A stretch of DNA of 64,000 nucleotides from Methylorubrum populi (GTDB lineage: Bacteria > Pseudomonadota > Alphaproteobacteria > Rhizobiales > Beijerinckiaceae): contig NZ_AP014809.1 in assembly GCF_002355515.1 (NCBI RefSeq), forward strand, positions 3,310,501 to 3,374,500, written 5' to 3'. Position numbers and translations under genes: made by a program. A model generated the notes under the pieces. That model saw only the letters and a list, made by a program, of their open reading frames with translations. It ran no database searches and was not told the DNA's origin. Below are positions 29,243 through 36,441 of the stretch, piece by piece (the first letter of the stretch is position 1; each line of letters opens with the position of its first letter).

Positions 29243-29701
29243 ATGCCCTCCTTCCGCATCACGAGGAAAGTGCGTCACTCGGCGACGCAGATGTACGATC
29301 TCGTCGCCGATATCGAGCGCTATCCCGAGTTTCTGCCGCTCTGCGAGTCGCTGCGCGTGCTGCGCGACGCCGAGGGCCCGAACGGTACGAAGGTGCGGGT
29401 CGCGGAGATGGGCGTCGGCTACAAGGCGATCCGTGAACGGTTCACCACCCGCGTGAGTCTCGACCGCGACAACCGCAAGATCACCGCGGAGTACATCGAC
29501 GGGCCGTTCAAGCACCTCGAGAACCGCTGGTCCTTCCGCGACATCGATGGCGGCGGTTGCGAGGTCGACTTCTTCATCACCTACGAGTTCAAGAGCCGCA
29601 CCCTCGGCCTCCTGATGGGGACGATGTTCGACCGCGCCTTCCGCAAGTTCACCGACGCGTTCGAGGGCCGGGCCGCGGCGATCTACGGCGCACCCGCCTG
29701 A
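29243..29701 (+). CDS. Coq10/RatA-family START-domain protein
   Basis: 152-residue START/Coq10 domain protein. VRHSATQMYDLVADIERYPEFLPLCE is the classical N-terminal motif; GYKAIRERFTTRV and FKHLENRWSFRDIDGGG fit the family. Coq10 members bind ubiquinone and help respiration; RatA is a proposed toxin in E. coli. In rhizobia it commonly follows lipA, as here, and a Coq10-like role is more likely. It converges on the Lrp-type regulator with one base between stop codons. Confidence 0.9.
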   Translation: MPSFRITRKVRHSATQMYDLVADIERYPEFLPLCESLRVLRDAEGPNGTKVRVAEMGVGYKAIRERFTTRVSLDRDNRKITAEYIDGPFKHLENRWSFRDIDGGGCEVDFFITYEFKSRTLGLLMGTMFDRAFRKFTDAFEGRAAAIYGAPA

Positions 29702-29702
29702 C

Positions 29703-30128
29703 TCATCCGCCCTTGCGAGCCGCAAGCAGGATGCTGGTCTCGGAATTGGCGATTCCCTCGAACTGGCGGATGATGCGCAGCAGAGCGTCGAAATCGCCAA
29801 GCGTGGGGACCTCGATCTCGGCGACGATGTCCCAGCGTCCGTTGGTGGTATGGAGCGCCCGGATCTCCGGCAGGCCGGACAGGCGGCGGATTACGCTCTC
29901 GGCGTGACGTCCATCGACCTCGATCAGCGTCACCGCCCGCACGCCCCCGGGCTCCAGATCCCGCACGGTGACGGTGAAGCCGGTGATGATTCCGGCCTTC
30001 ACCATGCGGTCGAGCCGCACCCGCGCGGTCGCTCGCGTGACACCGAGCGCCGCGGCGAGCTTGGCCACCGGCATCCGCGCATCGGTCCGCAGGAGGGCGA
30101 GCAGTTGGCGATCGGTCGCGTCGAGCAT
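29703..30128 (-). CDS. Lrp/AsnC-family transcriptional regulator
   Basis: 141 residues: N-terminal winged helix-turn-helix (DRQLLALLRTDARMPVAKLA...VTRATARVRLDRMVKAGIITGF) and a C-terminal RAM ligand domain (about 65-141, AVTLIEVDGRHAESVIRRL, GRWDIVAEIEVPTL). It is divergent from the ornithine cyclodeaminase gene with a 125-base gap, so it most likely controls that gene in response to an amino acid. An imperfectly spaced dyad lies just upstream of its own start. Confidence 0.92.
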   Translation of the reverse strand: MLDATDRQLLALLRTDARMPVAKLAAALGVTRATARVRLDRMVKAGIITGFTVTVRDLEPGGVRAVTLIEVDGRHAESVIRRLSGLPEIRALHTTNGRWDIVAEIEVPTLGDFDALLRIIRQFEGIANSETSILLAARKGG

Positions 30129-30136
30129 GGCCGCAT

Positions 30137-30165
30137 CACTCTGAGCAACTGAGCATAGCAGAGTG
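30137..30165. promoter_or_regulatory. Candidate Lrp-type operator dyad
   Basis: Perfect seven-base inverted repeat CACTCTG (30137-30143) and CAGAGTG (30159-30165) around a 15-base spacer, in the divergent intergenic region and nine bases from the regulator start. Position suits autoregulation and control of the cyclodeaminase; assignment is inferential. Confidence 0.4.
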
Positions 30166-30253
30166 GGCGCTGCCCCGTCCCGATCGAGCATTTATGCCTC
30201 TGTCGATGGTCCGTTTCCCTCAGCCATGCTTGCGACAGGGACGATCGCGGGAG

Positions 30254-31291
30254 ATGGACATGACACGCTACGTCGGTGCGGCCGAGATGGCGGATCTGCT
30301 GCGTCGGGAGGGCCCGGAGCCGATCCTGCGCCGCATCATGGCCTGTCTGCGCGCCGATTTCCTGCGCTGGCCGGAGTTCGATCTCGCCCCGCGCCTTGCC
30401 AGCCACTCGGCCGGCGGCGTCATCGAGCTGATGCCGATCGCGGATGCGCAGCTCTACGCCTTCAAGTTCGTTAACGGCCATCCCGGCAACACCCGTCTGG
30501 GCAAGCAGACCGTCGTTGCCTTCGGTCTGCTCGCCGACGTGGCGACGGGCTATCCGCTGCTGATCTGCGAGATGAGTGTGCTGACGGCCCTGCGCACCGC
30601 GGCGACCTCGGCCCTCGCGGCGTCCGTGCTCGCACGCCCCGACAGCCGCTCCATGGCGCTGATCGGCACCGGCGCGCAGGCGGAGTTTCAGGCCATCGCC
30701 TTCCAACGGACGCACGGCATCGGCGAGATCCGGCTCTACGACATCGATCCGGCGGCGGTCGCCAAGGCGCGGGCCAATCTCGAAGGCCGCGGCTTACGCC
30801 TCATCTGCGCCGGCTCCATCGCCGAGGCGGTGGCCGGCGCCGACATCGTCACCACGGCAACGGCCGACAAGGCCCGCGCCACGATCCTCACGCCCGGCCT
30901 CGTCGAGCCCGGTCAGCACCTCAACGCCATTGGCGGCGACTGCCCCGGCAAGACCGAGTTGCACCCGAAGATCGTGGCCAGCGCCCGCACGTTCGTGGAG
31001 TACGAGCCGCAAACCCGCGTCGAGGGCGAGCTTCAGCAGATGCCCACGGATCATCCCGTCACCGAGCTGTGGCGCGTGCTGCGCGGAGACGCGCCGGGCC
31101 GGGTCAGCCGGGACGAGATCACCCTGTTCGACTCGGTCGGCTTCGCACTCGAGGATTTCTCGGCGCTCCGCTGTTTGTGGGAGATCGCCGGCTCCGGACC
31201 GGGCCTCGATCTCGTCCCCGAAACGGAAGATCCCAAGGATCTATTCGGGTCGGTGTTCTCGCGAGGTCAGACGTTGGAGCGGGCGGCCTGA
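30254..31291 (+). CDS. Ornithine cyclodeaminase family protein
   Basis: 345-residue NAD(P)-binding enzyme of the ornithine cyclodeaminase/mu-crystallin family. The Rossmann part contains ALIGTGAQAEFQAIAFQ, and the N-terminal barrel has MPIADAQLYAFKFVNGHPGNTRLGK with the substrate-binding lysine region. C-terminal landmarks are GDCPGKTELHPK and ITLFDSVGFALEDFSAL. Some members make proline from ornithine, others are alanine dehydrogenases or ketimine reductases; the substrate is not certain. RBS GGGAG before ATG 30254. Its 3' end overlaps the phosphatase gene by 25 bases on the opposite strand. Confidence 0.88.
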   Translation: MDMTRYVGAAEMADLLRREGPEPILRRIMACLRADFLRWPEFDLAPRLASHSAGGVIELMPIADAQLYAFKFVNGHPGNTRLGKQTVVAFGLLADVATGYPLLICEMSVLTALRTAATSALAASVLARPDSRSMALIGTGAQAEFQAIAFQRTHGIGEIRLYDIDPAAVAKARANLEGRGLRLICAGSIAEAVAGADIVTTATADKARATILTPGLVEPGQHLNAIGGDCPGKTELHPKIVASARTFVEYEPQTRVEGELQQMPTDHPVTELWRVLRGDAPGRVSRDEITLFDSVGFALEDFSALRCLWEIAGSGPGLDLVPETEDPKDLFGSVFSRGQTLERAA

Positions 31292-31626
31292 TCGGGCTGA
31301 CACCCTGACGGCAGGAATCGGCTTGCCCGCGCCTCGAGCCGGCTCACCAGTTCCGGCTGCATGAAACCGTAATCGTCGCGTATGTCGAGACAGACGATTC
31401 GGGCGTGCCGCAGGGCCGGCCCGAACCGTCGCATCAGCTTGCGCCGATGTGCGCGCTCCATCACGACGATGATCTCCGCCCAGGCAACATGATCGGACTC
31501 CAGCGGCTCATCCGCATCGTCCGAGACACCCGCTGACGCCGTCTCGAGCCCGGACCAGCGCGAGAAGACCTGCTCCGCGGTCGGACTTCGGGCGCGGGCC
31601 CGGCCGCAGACGAACAGGATCCTCAC
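31267..31626 (-). CDS. Low-molecular-weight protein tyrosine phosphatase (COG4551-like)
   Basis: 119 residues beginning at a GTG start that overlaps the ABC transporter stop (GTGA), so the two are translationally coupled. The P-loop CGRARARS fits Cys-x5-Arg-Ser of LMW tyrosine phosphatases, and the general acid region reads LDIRDDYGFMQPELV, the variant seen in COG4551 proteins. It acts on phosphotyrosine or arginine residues of unknown partners in the cytoplasm. The link to the ABC exporter is from position only. Confidence 0.85.
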   Translation of the reverse strand: MRILFVCGRARARSPTAEQVFSRWSGLETASAGVSDDADEPLESDHVAWAEIIVVMERAHRRKLMRRFGPALRHARIVCLDIRDDYGFMQPELVSRLEARASRFLPSGCQPDQAARSNV

Positions 31627-33410
31627 GCGCTCTCCGCCAGCACCGATTGCCGCTCGAACAGGGCGCGGTAGGCCCCCTTCGGGCGCCGCATCAGGGCGGC
31701 GTGCGGCCCGTCCTCGACGATAAGGCCACGCTCGAACACGAGGATGCGGTCGAGGGCGCGGACCGTCGAGAGGCGATGGGCGATCACGATGGCGGTGCGC
31801 CCGCGCATCAGCCGCTCCATCGCCTCCTGCACCAGCGCCTCCGATTCCGAATCGAGGCTGGAGGTGGCCTCGTCGAGAATCAGGATCGGTGCGTCCGCGA
31901 GGAAGGCACGGGCAAGCGCCACCCGCTGTCGCTCGCCGCCCGAGAGCTTCACCCCGCGTTCGCCCACCGGCGTGGCGTAGCCCTTCGGAAGCCGCGCGAT
32001 GAAGTCGTGGGCGTTGGCGAGCCGGGCCGCCCGCTCGATCTCCTCGGCAGAGGCACCGGGCCGGCCGTAGGCGATGTTCTCGGCGAGCGAGCGGTGGAAC
32101 AGCACCGGTTCCTGAGGGACGATGGCGACCTGTGCCCGCAGGCTCGCCTGGGTCGCATCCGCCACATCCTGCCCGTCGATGAGCACACGCCCCCCGCCGA
32201 CGTCGTAGAGCCGCTGGATCAGCTTGACGAAGGTCGTCTTGCCCGATCCCGAGCGGCCGACGAGACCGACGCGCTGGCCCGCAGGAATCGTCACCGACAG
32301 GCGATCGTAGAGCGGTGTACCGTGCGTGCCGTAGTGGAAGCGCACATCCTCGAAGCGGATGGCACCGCCGCCGACCGCGAGCGGCACCGCCCCCGGCCGA
32401 TCGGCGACGCCGACGGGCTCGGATTCGAGCGCGACGAGTTCCTCCATCTCGTTGACCGAGCGCTGCAGGTGGTTGATGTGGCCGCCGATGTCGCGGAGAT
32501 AGCCGTGCACGACGAAGTAGGTCGTGAGCACGTAGGCCACTTCGCCGGGGCTGGCTTGGCCCTGCCACCACAACCACAGAGCCGTGGCCACGATCGCCGT
32601 GCGGAAGGCGAGCAGCAACCCGAGCTGAGCCGTGCCGCTCCAGGTCACGATCATCCAGGTGCGCCGGGTGCGCCGCCGCCACTTCGACAGGACGCGGGCG
32701 AGACGCGCGTCCTCCCGCGCCTCCGCGCCGAAGGCTTTCACCACCGCGTTGTTGCCGATCGTGTCGCTGAGCGCGCCGCCAAGCCGCGTGTCGAGGGCGT
32801 TCGAAAGCGTCGCCGCAGGGGCGATGACCCGCGTCGCGAGGACGATCGCTGTGCCGACATAGGCGAGCGCGCCGAGCCCGATCACCGCGCCCATGATGGG
32901 CCAGTGCAGGCCGAGCACCACCGTCGTGCCAGCGAGCACGACGACGGAGGGCAGGAGCGACAGCAGGAGCACGTCGTTGAGGCCGTCGAGCGCCCACATC
33001 CCCCGCGAGATCTTCCGCACGGTCGAGCCCGAGAAGGTGTTGGCGTGCCATTCGGTCGAGAAGCGCTGGACCCGCGCGAAGCTGCGGCTCGCGATGTCGG
33101 ACATCGTTCCGAGCGTCAGCGGCACCACGAGGCTCCAGGCGATGTGGCGCAGCAGCACCGTGGCGAGACTCAGCGCGGTCATGACGGCGAACGCCGGAAG
33201 CGCGGCCTGGAGGGCGGCATGCCGCTCTGAACCGGCGAGCGCATCGACGAGGCGCCCGGCATAGAGCGGCAGCATCACGTCCGCCAATGTCGCGAGCGTG
33301 ATCGCGGCCACGAGGGCGGAGACGAGGCCGAGGCGCTCGCGCCAGCCGCGGACGACGAAGCCGAGGACGCGACGGACAACGTCCGTGCGACGGGGAGAAG
33401 ACAGGGACAT
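31623..33410 (-). CDS. ABC transporter, fused permease and ATP-binding protein (exporter type)
   Basis: 595-residue half-transporter of the MsbA/exporter class, working as a homodimer in the inner membrane. Residues about 15-330 are the six-helix domain and 345-590 the ATPase: Walker A GRSGSGKTTF, Q-loop VPQEPVLFHRS, signature LSGGERQRVALARAF and Walker B ILILDEATSS with the catalytic glutamate. The D-loop SSLDSES and switch His (IVIAHRLSTV) are intact. Substrate is unknown. A tyrosine phosphatase gene is coupled downstream. Confidence 0.93.
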   Translation of the reverse strand: MSLSSPRRTDVVRRVLGFVVRGWRERLGLVSALVAAITLATLADVMLPLYAGRLVDALAGSERHAALQAALPAFAVMTALSLATVLLRHIAWSLVVPLTLGTMSDIASRSFARVQRFSTEWHANTFSGSTVRKISRGMWALDGLNDVLLLSLLPSVVVLAGTTVVLGLHWPIMGAVIGLGALAYVGTAIVLATRVIAPAATLSNALDTRLGGALSDTIGNNAVVKAFGAEAREDARLARVLSKWRRRTRRTWMIVTWSGTAQLGLLLAFRTAIVATALWLWWQGQASPGEVAYVLTTYFVVHGYLRDIGGHINHLQRSVNEMEELVALESEPVGVADRPGAVPLAVGGGAIRFEDVRFHYGTHGTPLYDRLSVTIPAGQRVGLVGRSGSGKTTFVKLIQRLYDVGGGRVLIDGQDVADATQASLRAQVAIVPQEPVLFHRSLAENIAYGRPGASAEEIERAARLANAHDFIARLPKGYATPVGERGVKLSGGERQRVALARAFLADAPILILDEATSSLDSESEALVQEAMERLMRGRTAIVIAHRLSTVRALDRILVFERGLIVEDGPHAALMRRPKGAYRALFERQSVLAESA

Positions 33411-34087
33411 GGCAGCGCCCGACGGCGAGGCGTCGGCTCCGGGAGAAGCGGCGGCCGACGCCCGGAGGCGCGGCGCGGCGAAATCAGACTAGGGACGGTG
33501 CGTGAACCGCGAGGGCCAAGAGGCCGGGCGGCAAGGGAATGCGCCTAGGCGCTTCCGGCAGGAAACAGAGCTATTCCTGCCCGAGGGGAGACGGTGCCGA
33601 CAATCATGCTCTGCCTCCCTGTTCGAACGCGACCGGCACACCAAATACTCGACACAGACCCGATTCGCAATCTTAGCGCGGCTCGAGCCGGCAACGCGAC
33701 AGCGACCGACTGCGGCGGAACAGGTATGCGCTCAATCATCTCGTTGGCGGACATTGCCGGATGTAACGAAAATTGAGAGACCGATTGAAGGCAACTTCTC
33801 CTCCCATGACAGCTGATCGATCGAAAAGTCGTCATTTAGACCCCCAATCCGTCAATACAGATCGTGACATCCGGAGCACAATAAATCATCCGAAATCATA
33901 ATCAAAAACCTCACGTCGGCATTGCTGCACAACTCAATCTTTGATCGCTCGTTTCATTCCCAATTTATGTAGATCGTGGCGAGTGGATACTAACCGGAAG
34001 CCGATAGCGAAAAACGAGCCGGCCCAGCGGCGGTTACCACGTCGGCCGAAGGCGAGTGCCGGCATTCTAGGAAACCGCTCCAAATCG
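33411..34087. other. 677-base gene-poor region with A+T-rich core
   Basis: The stretch between the divergent ABC exporter and APS kinase genes. The first 300 bases are ordinary GC-rich sequence; about 33750-33970 is clearly richer in A and T than its surroundings. Reading frames present are short and have no recognisable motif. I see no tRNA, insertion-sequence ends or clear terminator. It may be remnant or regulatory DNA. Confidence 0.55.
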
Positions 34088-34714
34088 ATGAAACGCGCCA
34101 TGGGCTCGCGATCAGACCTGACCTGGCAGCCGCTGCAACCCCGCAGGATACGCTGGTCGGGCATGGGACAGCGCCCGGCGATCGCTTGGCTGACCGGCCT
34201 CTCCGGCGCCGGAAAATCGACCATCGCCGATGCGGTCGATCGGGCGCTGACGGAGGCCGGCCGCAAAACCGTGGTGCTCGACGGCGACGACCTGCGTCAG
34301 GGTCTCAGCCGAGATCTCGGCTTCACGGCTGCGGACCGGGTCGAGAATATCCGGCGCGCCGGGGAGGCCGCTCGGCTGATGGCGGATGCCGGACTTGTGG
34401 TGATCGTTTCTCTGATCTCACCGTTTCGTGCCGAGCGAGCGGCGGCTCGGGCGATCGCGGGCGATATCCCGTTTCTCGAAGTGTTCATCGACACGCCGCT
34501 GGCCGTGTGTGAGGCACGCGACCCGAAGGGGCTCTACGGCCGCGCACGCGCCGGCCAAATTCTAAATTTTACAGGTATATCCGATCCTTACGAGGTACCG
34601 GAGGCACCGGACCTCACGCTGGAGACCCGTGATCGGGCCGTCGTGGAGAGCGCACAGCCGCTTATTGCGGCGCTGCTGCATTTGAGCGCCATCCCTCCGG
34701 GCGAGACCGTATAG
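34088..34714 (+). CDS. cysC: Adenylylsulfate (APS) kinase, stand-alone
   Basis: 208 residues. It phosphorylates APS to PAPS. The P-loop is GLSGAGKSTIADAV, then VVLDGDDLRQGLSRDLGF, ENIRRAGEAARLMADAGLVVIVSLISPFRAERAAAR, EVFIDTPLAVCEARDPKGLY and FTGISDPYEVPEAPDL, all canonical CysC. An N-terminal extension of about 25 residues contains LTWQP, a weak match to the usual W-H motif. There is no cysD, cysN, cysH or sulphotransferase within the window, so it is an isolated gene. PAPS could serve sulphate assimilation or sulphation elsewhere. Confidence 0.92.
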   Translation: MKRAMGSRSDLTWQPLQPRRIRWSGMGQRPAIAWLTGLSGAGKSTIADAVDRALTEAGRKTVVLDGDDLRQGLSRDLGFTAADRVENIRRAGEAARLMADAGLVVIVSLISPFRAERAAARAIAGDIPFLEVFIDTPLAVCEARDPKGLYGRARAGQILNFTGISDPYEVPEAPDLTLETRDRAVVESAQPLIAALLHLSAIPPGETV

Positions 34715-34897
34715 CGCGCCCTTCGTACAGCGTTCACCATCGGCGAAGACGGTGGCTGCACCGTGATTGTGCACGAGGAAGCGCCTTCGTGCGAGAAAAT
34801 GCGACAGTCGGTTTTGTCTTACCGCACTGGTCGCGGGAAACGGCCGGGCTAATTGAAACGCTTCCAGACAGGAAGCGGGCCCGGGAGCCGTCTCCGC

Positions 34898-35395
34898 ATG
34901 ACTTTTCGTCTGACGCTGACCGTCAATGGTGAGCCCCGCGCGATCGAACTCGACGATCCGCGCGTCACCCTTCTCGATCTCTTGCGTGAACGGCTCGGTC
35001 TCACGGGCTCGAAGAAGGGCTGCGACCGGGGCCAGTGCGGTGCCTGCACGGTGCTGGTGGAGGGGCGCCGGGTCAATTCCTGCCTCGCCCTCGCCGTCAG
35101 CCTCGACGGCGCCGACATCCTCACCATCGAAGGCCTGGCGCGGGGCGACGTTCTCCACCCGGTCCAATCCGCCTTCATCGAGCATGACGGGTTCCAGTGT
35201 GGCTTCTGCACGCCGGGCCAGATCATGAGCGCGGTCGGGCTGATCCGAGAAGGGCATGCGGGCGACGATCCCGAGCGGGTTCGCGAGGGAATGAGCGGCA
35301 ATCTCTGCCGGTGCGGCGCCTATATCGGCATCACCCAAGCCGTCCTCGAGGCGCGGGCGCGCATGGCTCAGGCGAGCCAGGGAGACGCCGCGTGA
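34898..35395 (+). CDS. Molybdenum aldehyde oxidoreductase, 2Fe-2S subunit (PaoA/XdhA-like)
   Basis: 165-residue iron-sulphur subunit of a xanthine-oxidase-family enzyme. Two [2Fe-2S] sites: plant-type CDRGQCGAC with a fourth Cys in RVNSC, and a C-terminal CGFCTPGQ with LCRCGAY. It passes electrons from the molybdenum centre to FAD. Unlike E. coli PaoA it has no twin-arginine leader; the protein starts MTFRLTLTVNG with GGGAG upstream, so the complex should be cytoplasmic. GTGA overlap with the FAD subunit gene. Confidence 0.93.
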   Translation: MTFRLTLTVNGEPRAIELDDPRVTLLDLLRERLGLTGSKKGCDRGQCGACTVLVEGRRVNSCLALAVSLDGADILTIEGLARGDVLHPVQSAFIEHDGFQCGFCTPGQIMSAVGLIREGHAGDDPERVREGMSGNLCRCGAYIGITQAVLEARARMAQASQGDAA

Positions 35396-36441
35396 ACCGC
35401 TTCGACTATATCCGCGCGGGCAGTGTCGCGGAGGCCGTCGCGGCGGCGGCCGAGCCGGGCGCGGCCTATCTCGCCGCCGGCACCAACCTGCTCGACCTGA
35501 TGAAGGGCAGCATCGCGCGCCCCGGACGGCTCGTGGACGTCACGCATCTGCCGGGCCTCGACCGGATCGAGCATCTCCCCGGCGGCGGGGTCCGCATCGG
35601 CGCCCTGGTGCGCAACAGCGACCTCGCCTACGAGCCGGATTTCGCCAAGTCGCACCCGGCGGTGGCCGAAGCGCTGCTGTCCGGCGCGTCGGCGCAGCTG
35701 CGCAATGCCGCGACCGTCGCCGGCAACCTGCTGCAGCGGACCCGCTGCCCATATTTCTACGACCCGGCCAGCGCCTGCAACAAGCGCGATCCGGGTGCCG
35801 GCTGCGACGCGCGCGGCGGCGAGACCCGGCTCCACGCCGTGCTCGGCTGGAGCGAGCACTGCATCGCGACCCACCCCTCCGACTTCTGCGTGCCTCTGGT
35901 CTCGCTCGACGCCGTCGTCGAGGTCGAGGGCAAGTCGGGCGCCCGCGAGGTGCCGCTCGACGCTCTCCACCGCCTGCCGGAGGACAGGCCGGACCGGGAA
36001 ACGGTGCTCGAGCCGGGCGACCTCATCGTTGCCCTGCGCCTGCCCGCGGAGGCCGCGGGCTTTGCCGGCCATTCCCGCTACCTCAAGGTCCGCGACCGCA
36101 CTTCCTACGCCTTCGCCGTGGTCTCGGCCTCGGCTTCGCTGCGGCTCCAGGACGGGCGGATCGGCGAGGCGCGGCTCGCACTGGGCGGCGTCGCCCTCAA
36201 ACCCTGGCGCGCCCGTGCGGCCGAGGCAGTGCTGGCCGGCGCGGAGCCGACCGAGCGGAGCTTTGGGCAGGCGGCGGACGCGGCCCTGGCCGCGGCGCAG
36301 CCCTCGGGCGACAACGCCTACAAGATCGAGCTGGCCCGGCGCCTGATCGTGCGGACCCTGACGCTGGCCGCTGCCGGCACCCCGGAGCGCATGCCGGCGC
36401 TCCCAGCCTCCGCCTTCTCGGGAGACGCGCTCTATGCCTGA
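35392..36441 (+). CDS. Molybdenum aldehyde oxidoreductase, FAD subunit with 4Fe-4S insert (PaoB-like)
   Basis: 349 residues beginning at GTG within the GTGA overlap. The FAD-binding motif is AAGTNLLDLMKG (in place of the usual AGGTDL) and RNAATVAGNLL. A cysteine-rich insert reads RCPYFYDPASACNKRDPGAGC, the pattern that holds the extra [4Fe-4S] cluster in PaoB and 4-hydroxybenzoyl-CoA reductase beta subunits. This marks the enzyme as PaoABC-like rather than a classical xanthine dehydrogenase. Eight bases overlap the next gene. Confidence 0.92.
   Translation: MNRFDYIRAGSVAEAVAAAAEPGAAYLAAGTNLLDLMKGSIARPGRLVDVTHLPGLDRIEHLPGGGVRIGALVRNSDLAYEPDFAKSHPAVAEALLSGASAQLRNAATVAGNLLQRTRCPYFYDPASACNKRDPGAGCDARGGETRLHAVLGWSEHCIATHPSDFCVPLVSLDAVVEVEGKSGAREVPLDALHRLPEDRPDRETVLEPGDLIVALRLPAEAAGFAGHSRYLKVRDRTSYAFAVVSASASLRLQDGRIGEARLALGGVALKPWRARAAEAVLAGAEPTERSFGQAADAALAAAQPSGDNAYKIELARRLIVRTLTLAAAGTPERMPALPASAFSGDALYA

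Noticed and set aside
28250..29800. 516-residue minus-strand frame over lipA and the Coq10 gene
   Set aside because: Shadow of two certain plus-strand genes, with no recognisable domain.
33545..33835. 96-residue minus-strand frame between the ABC exporter and cysC
   Set aside because: No RBS, no motif and composition unlike coding genes here; treated as non-coding.
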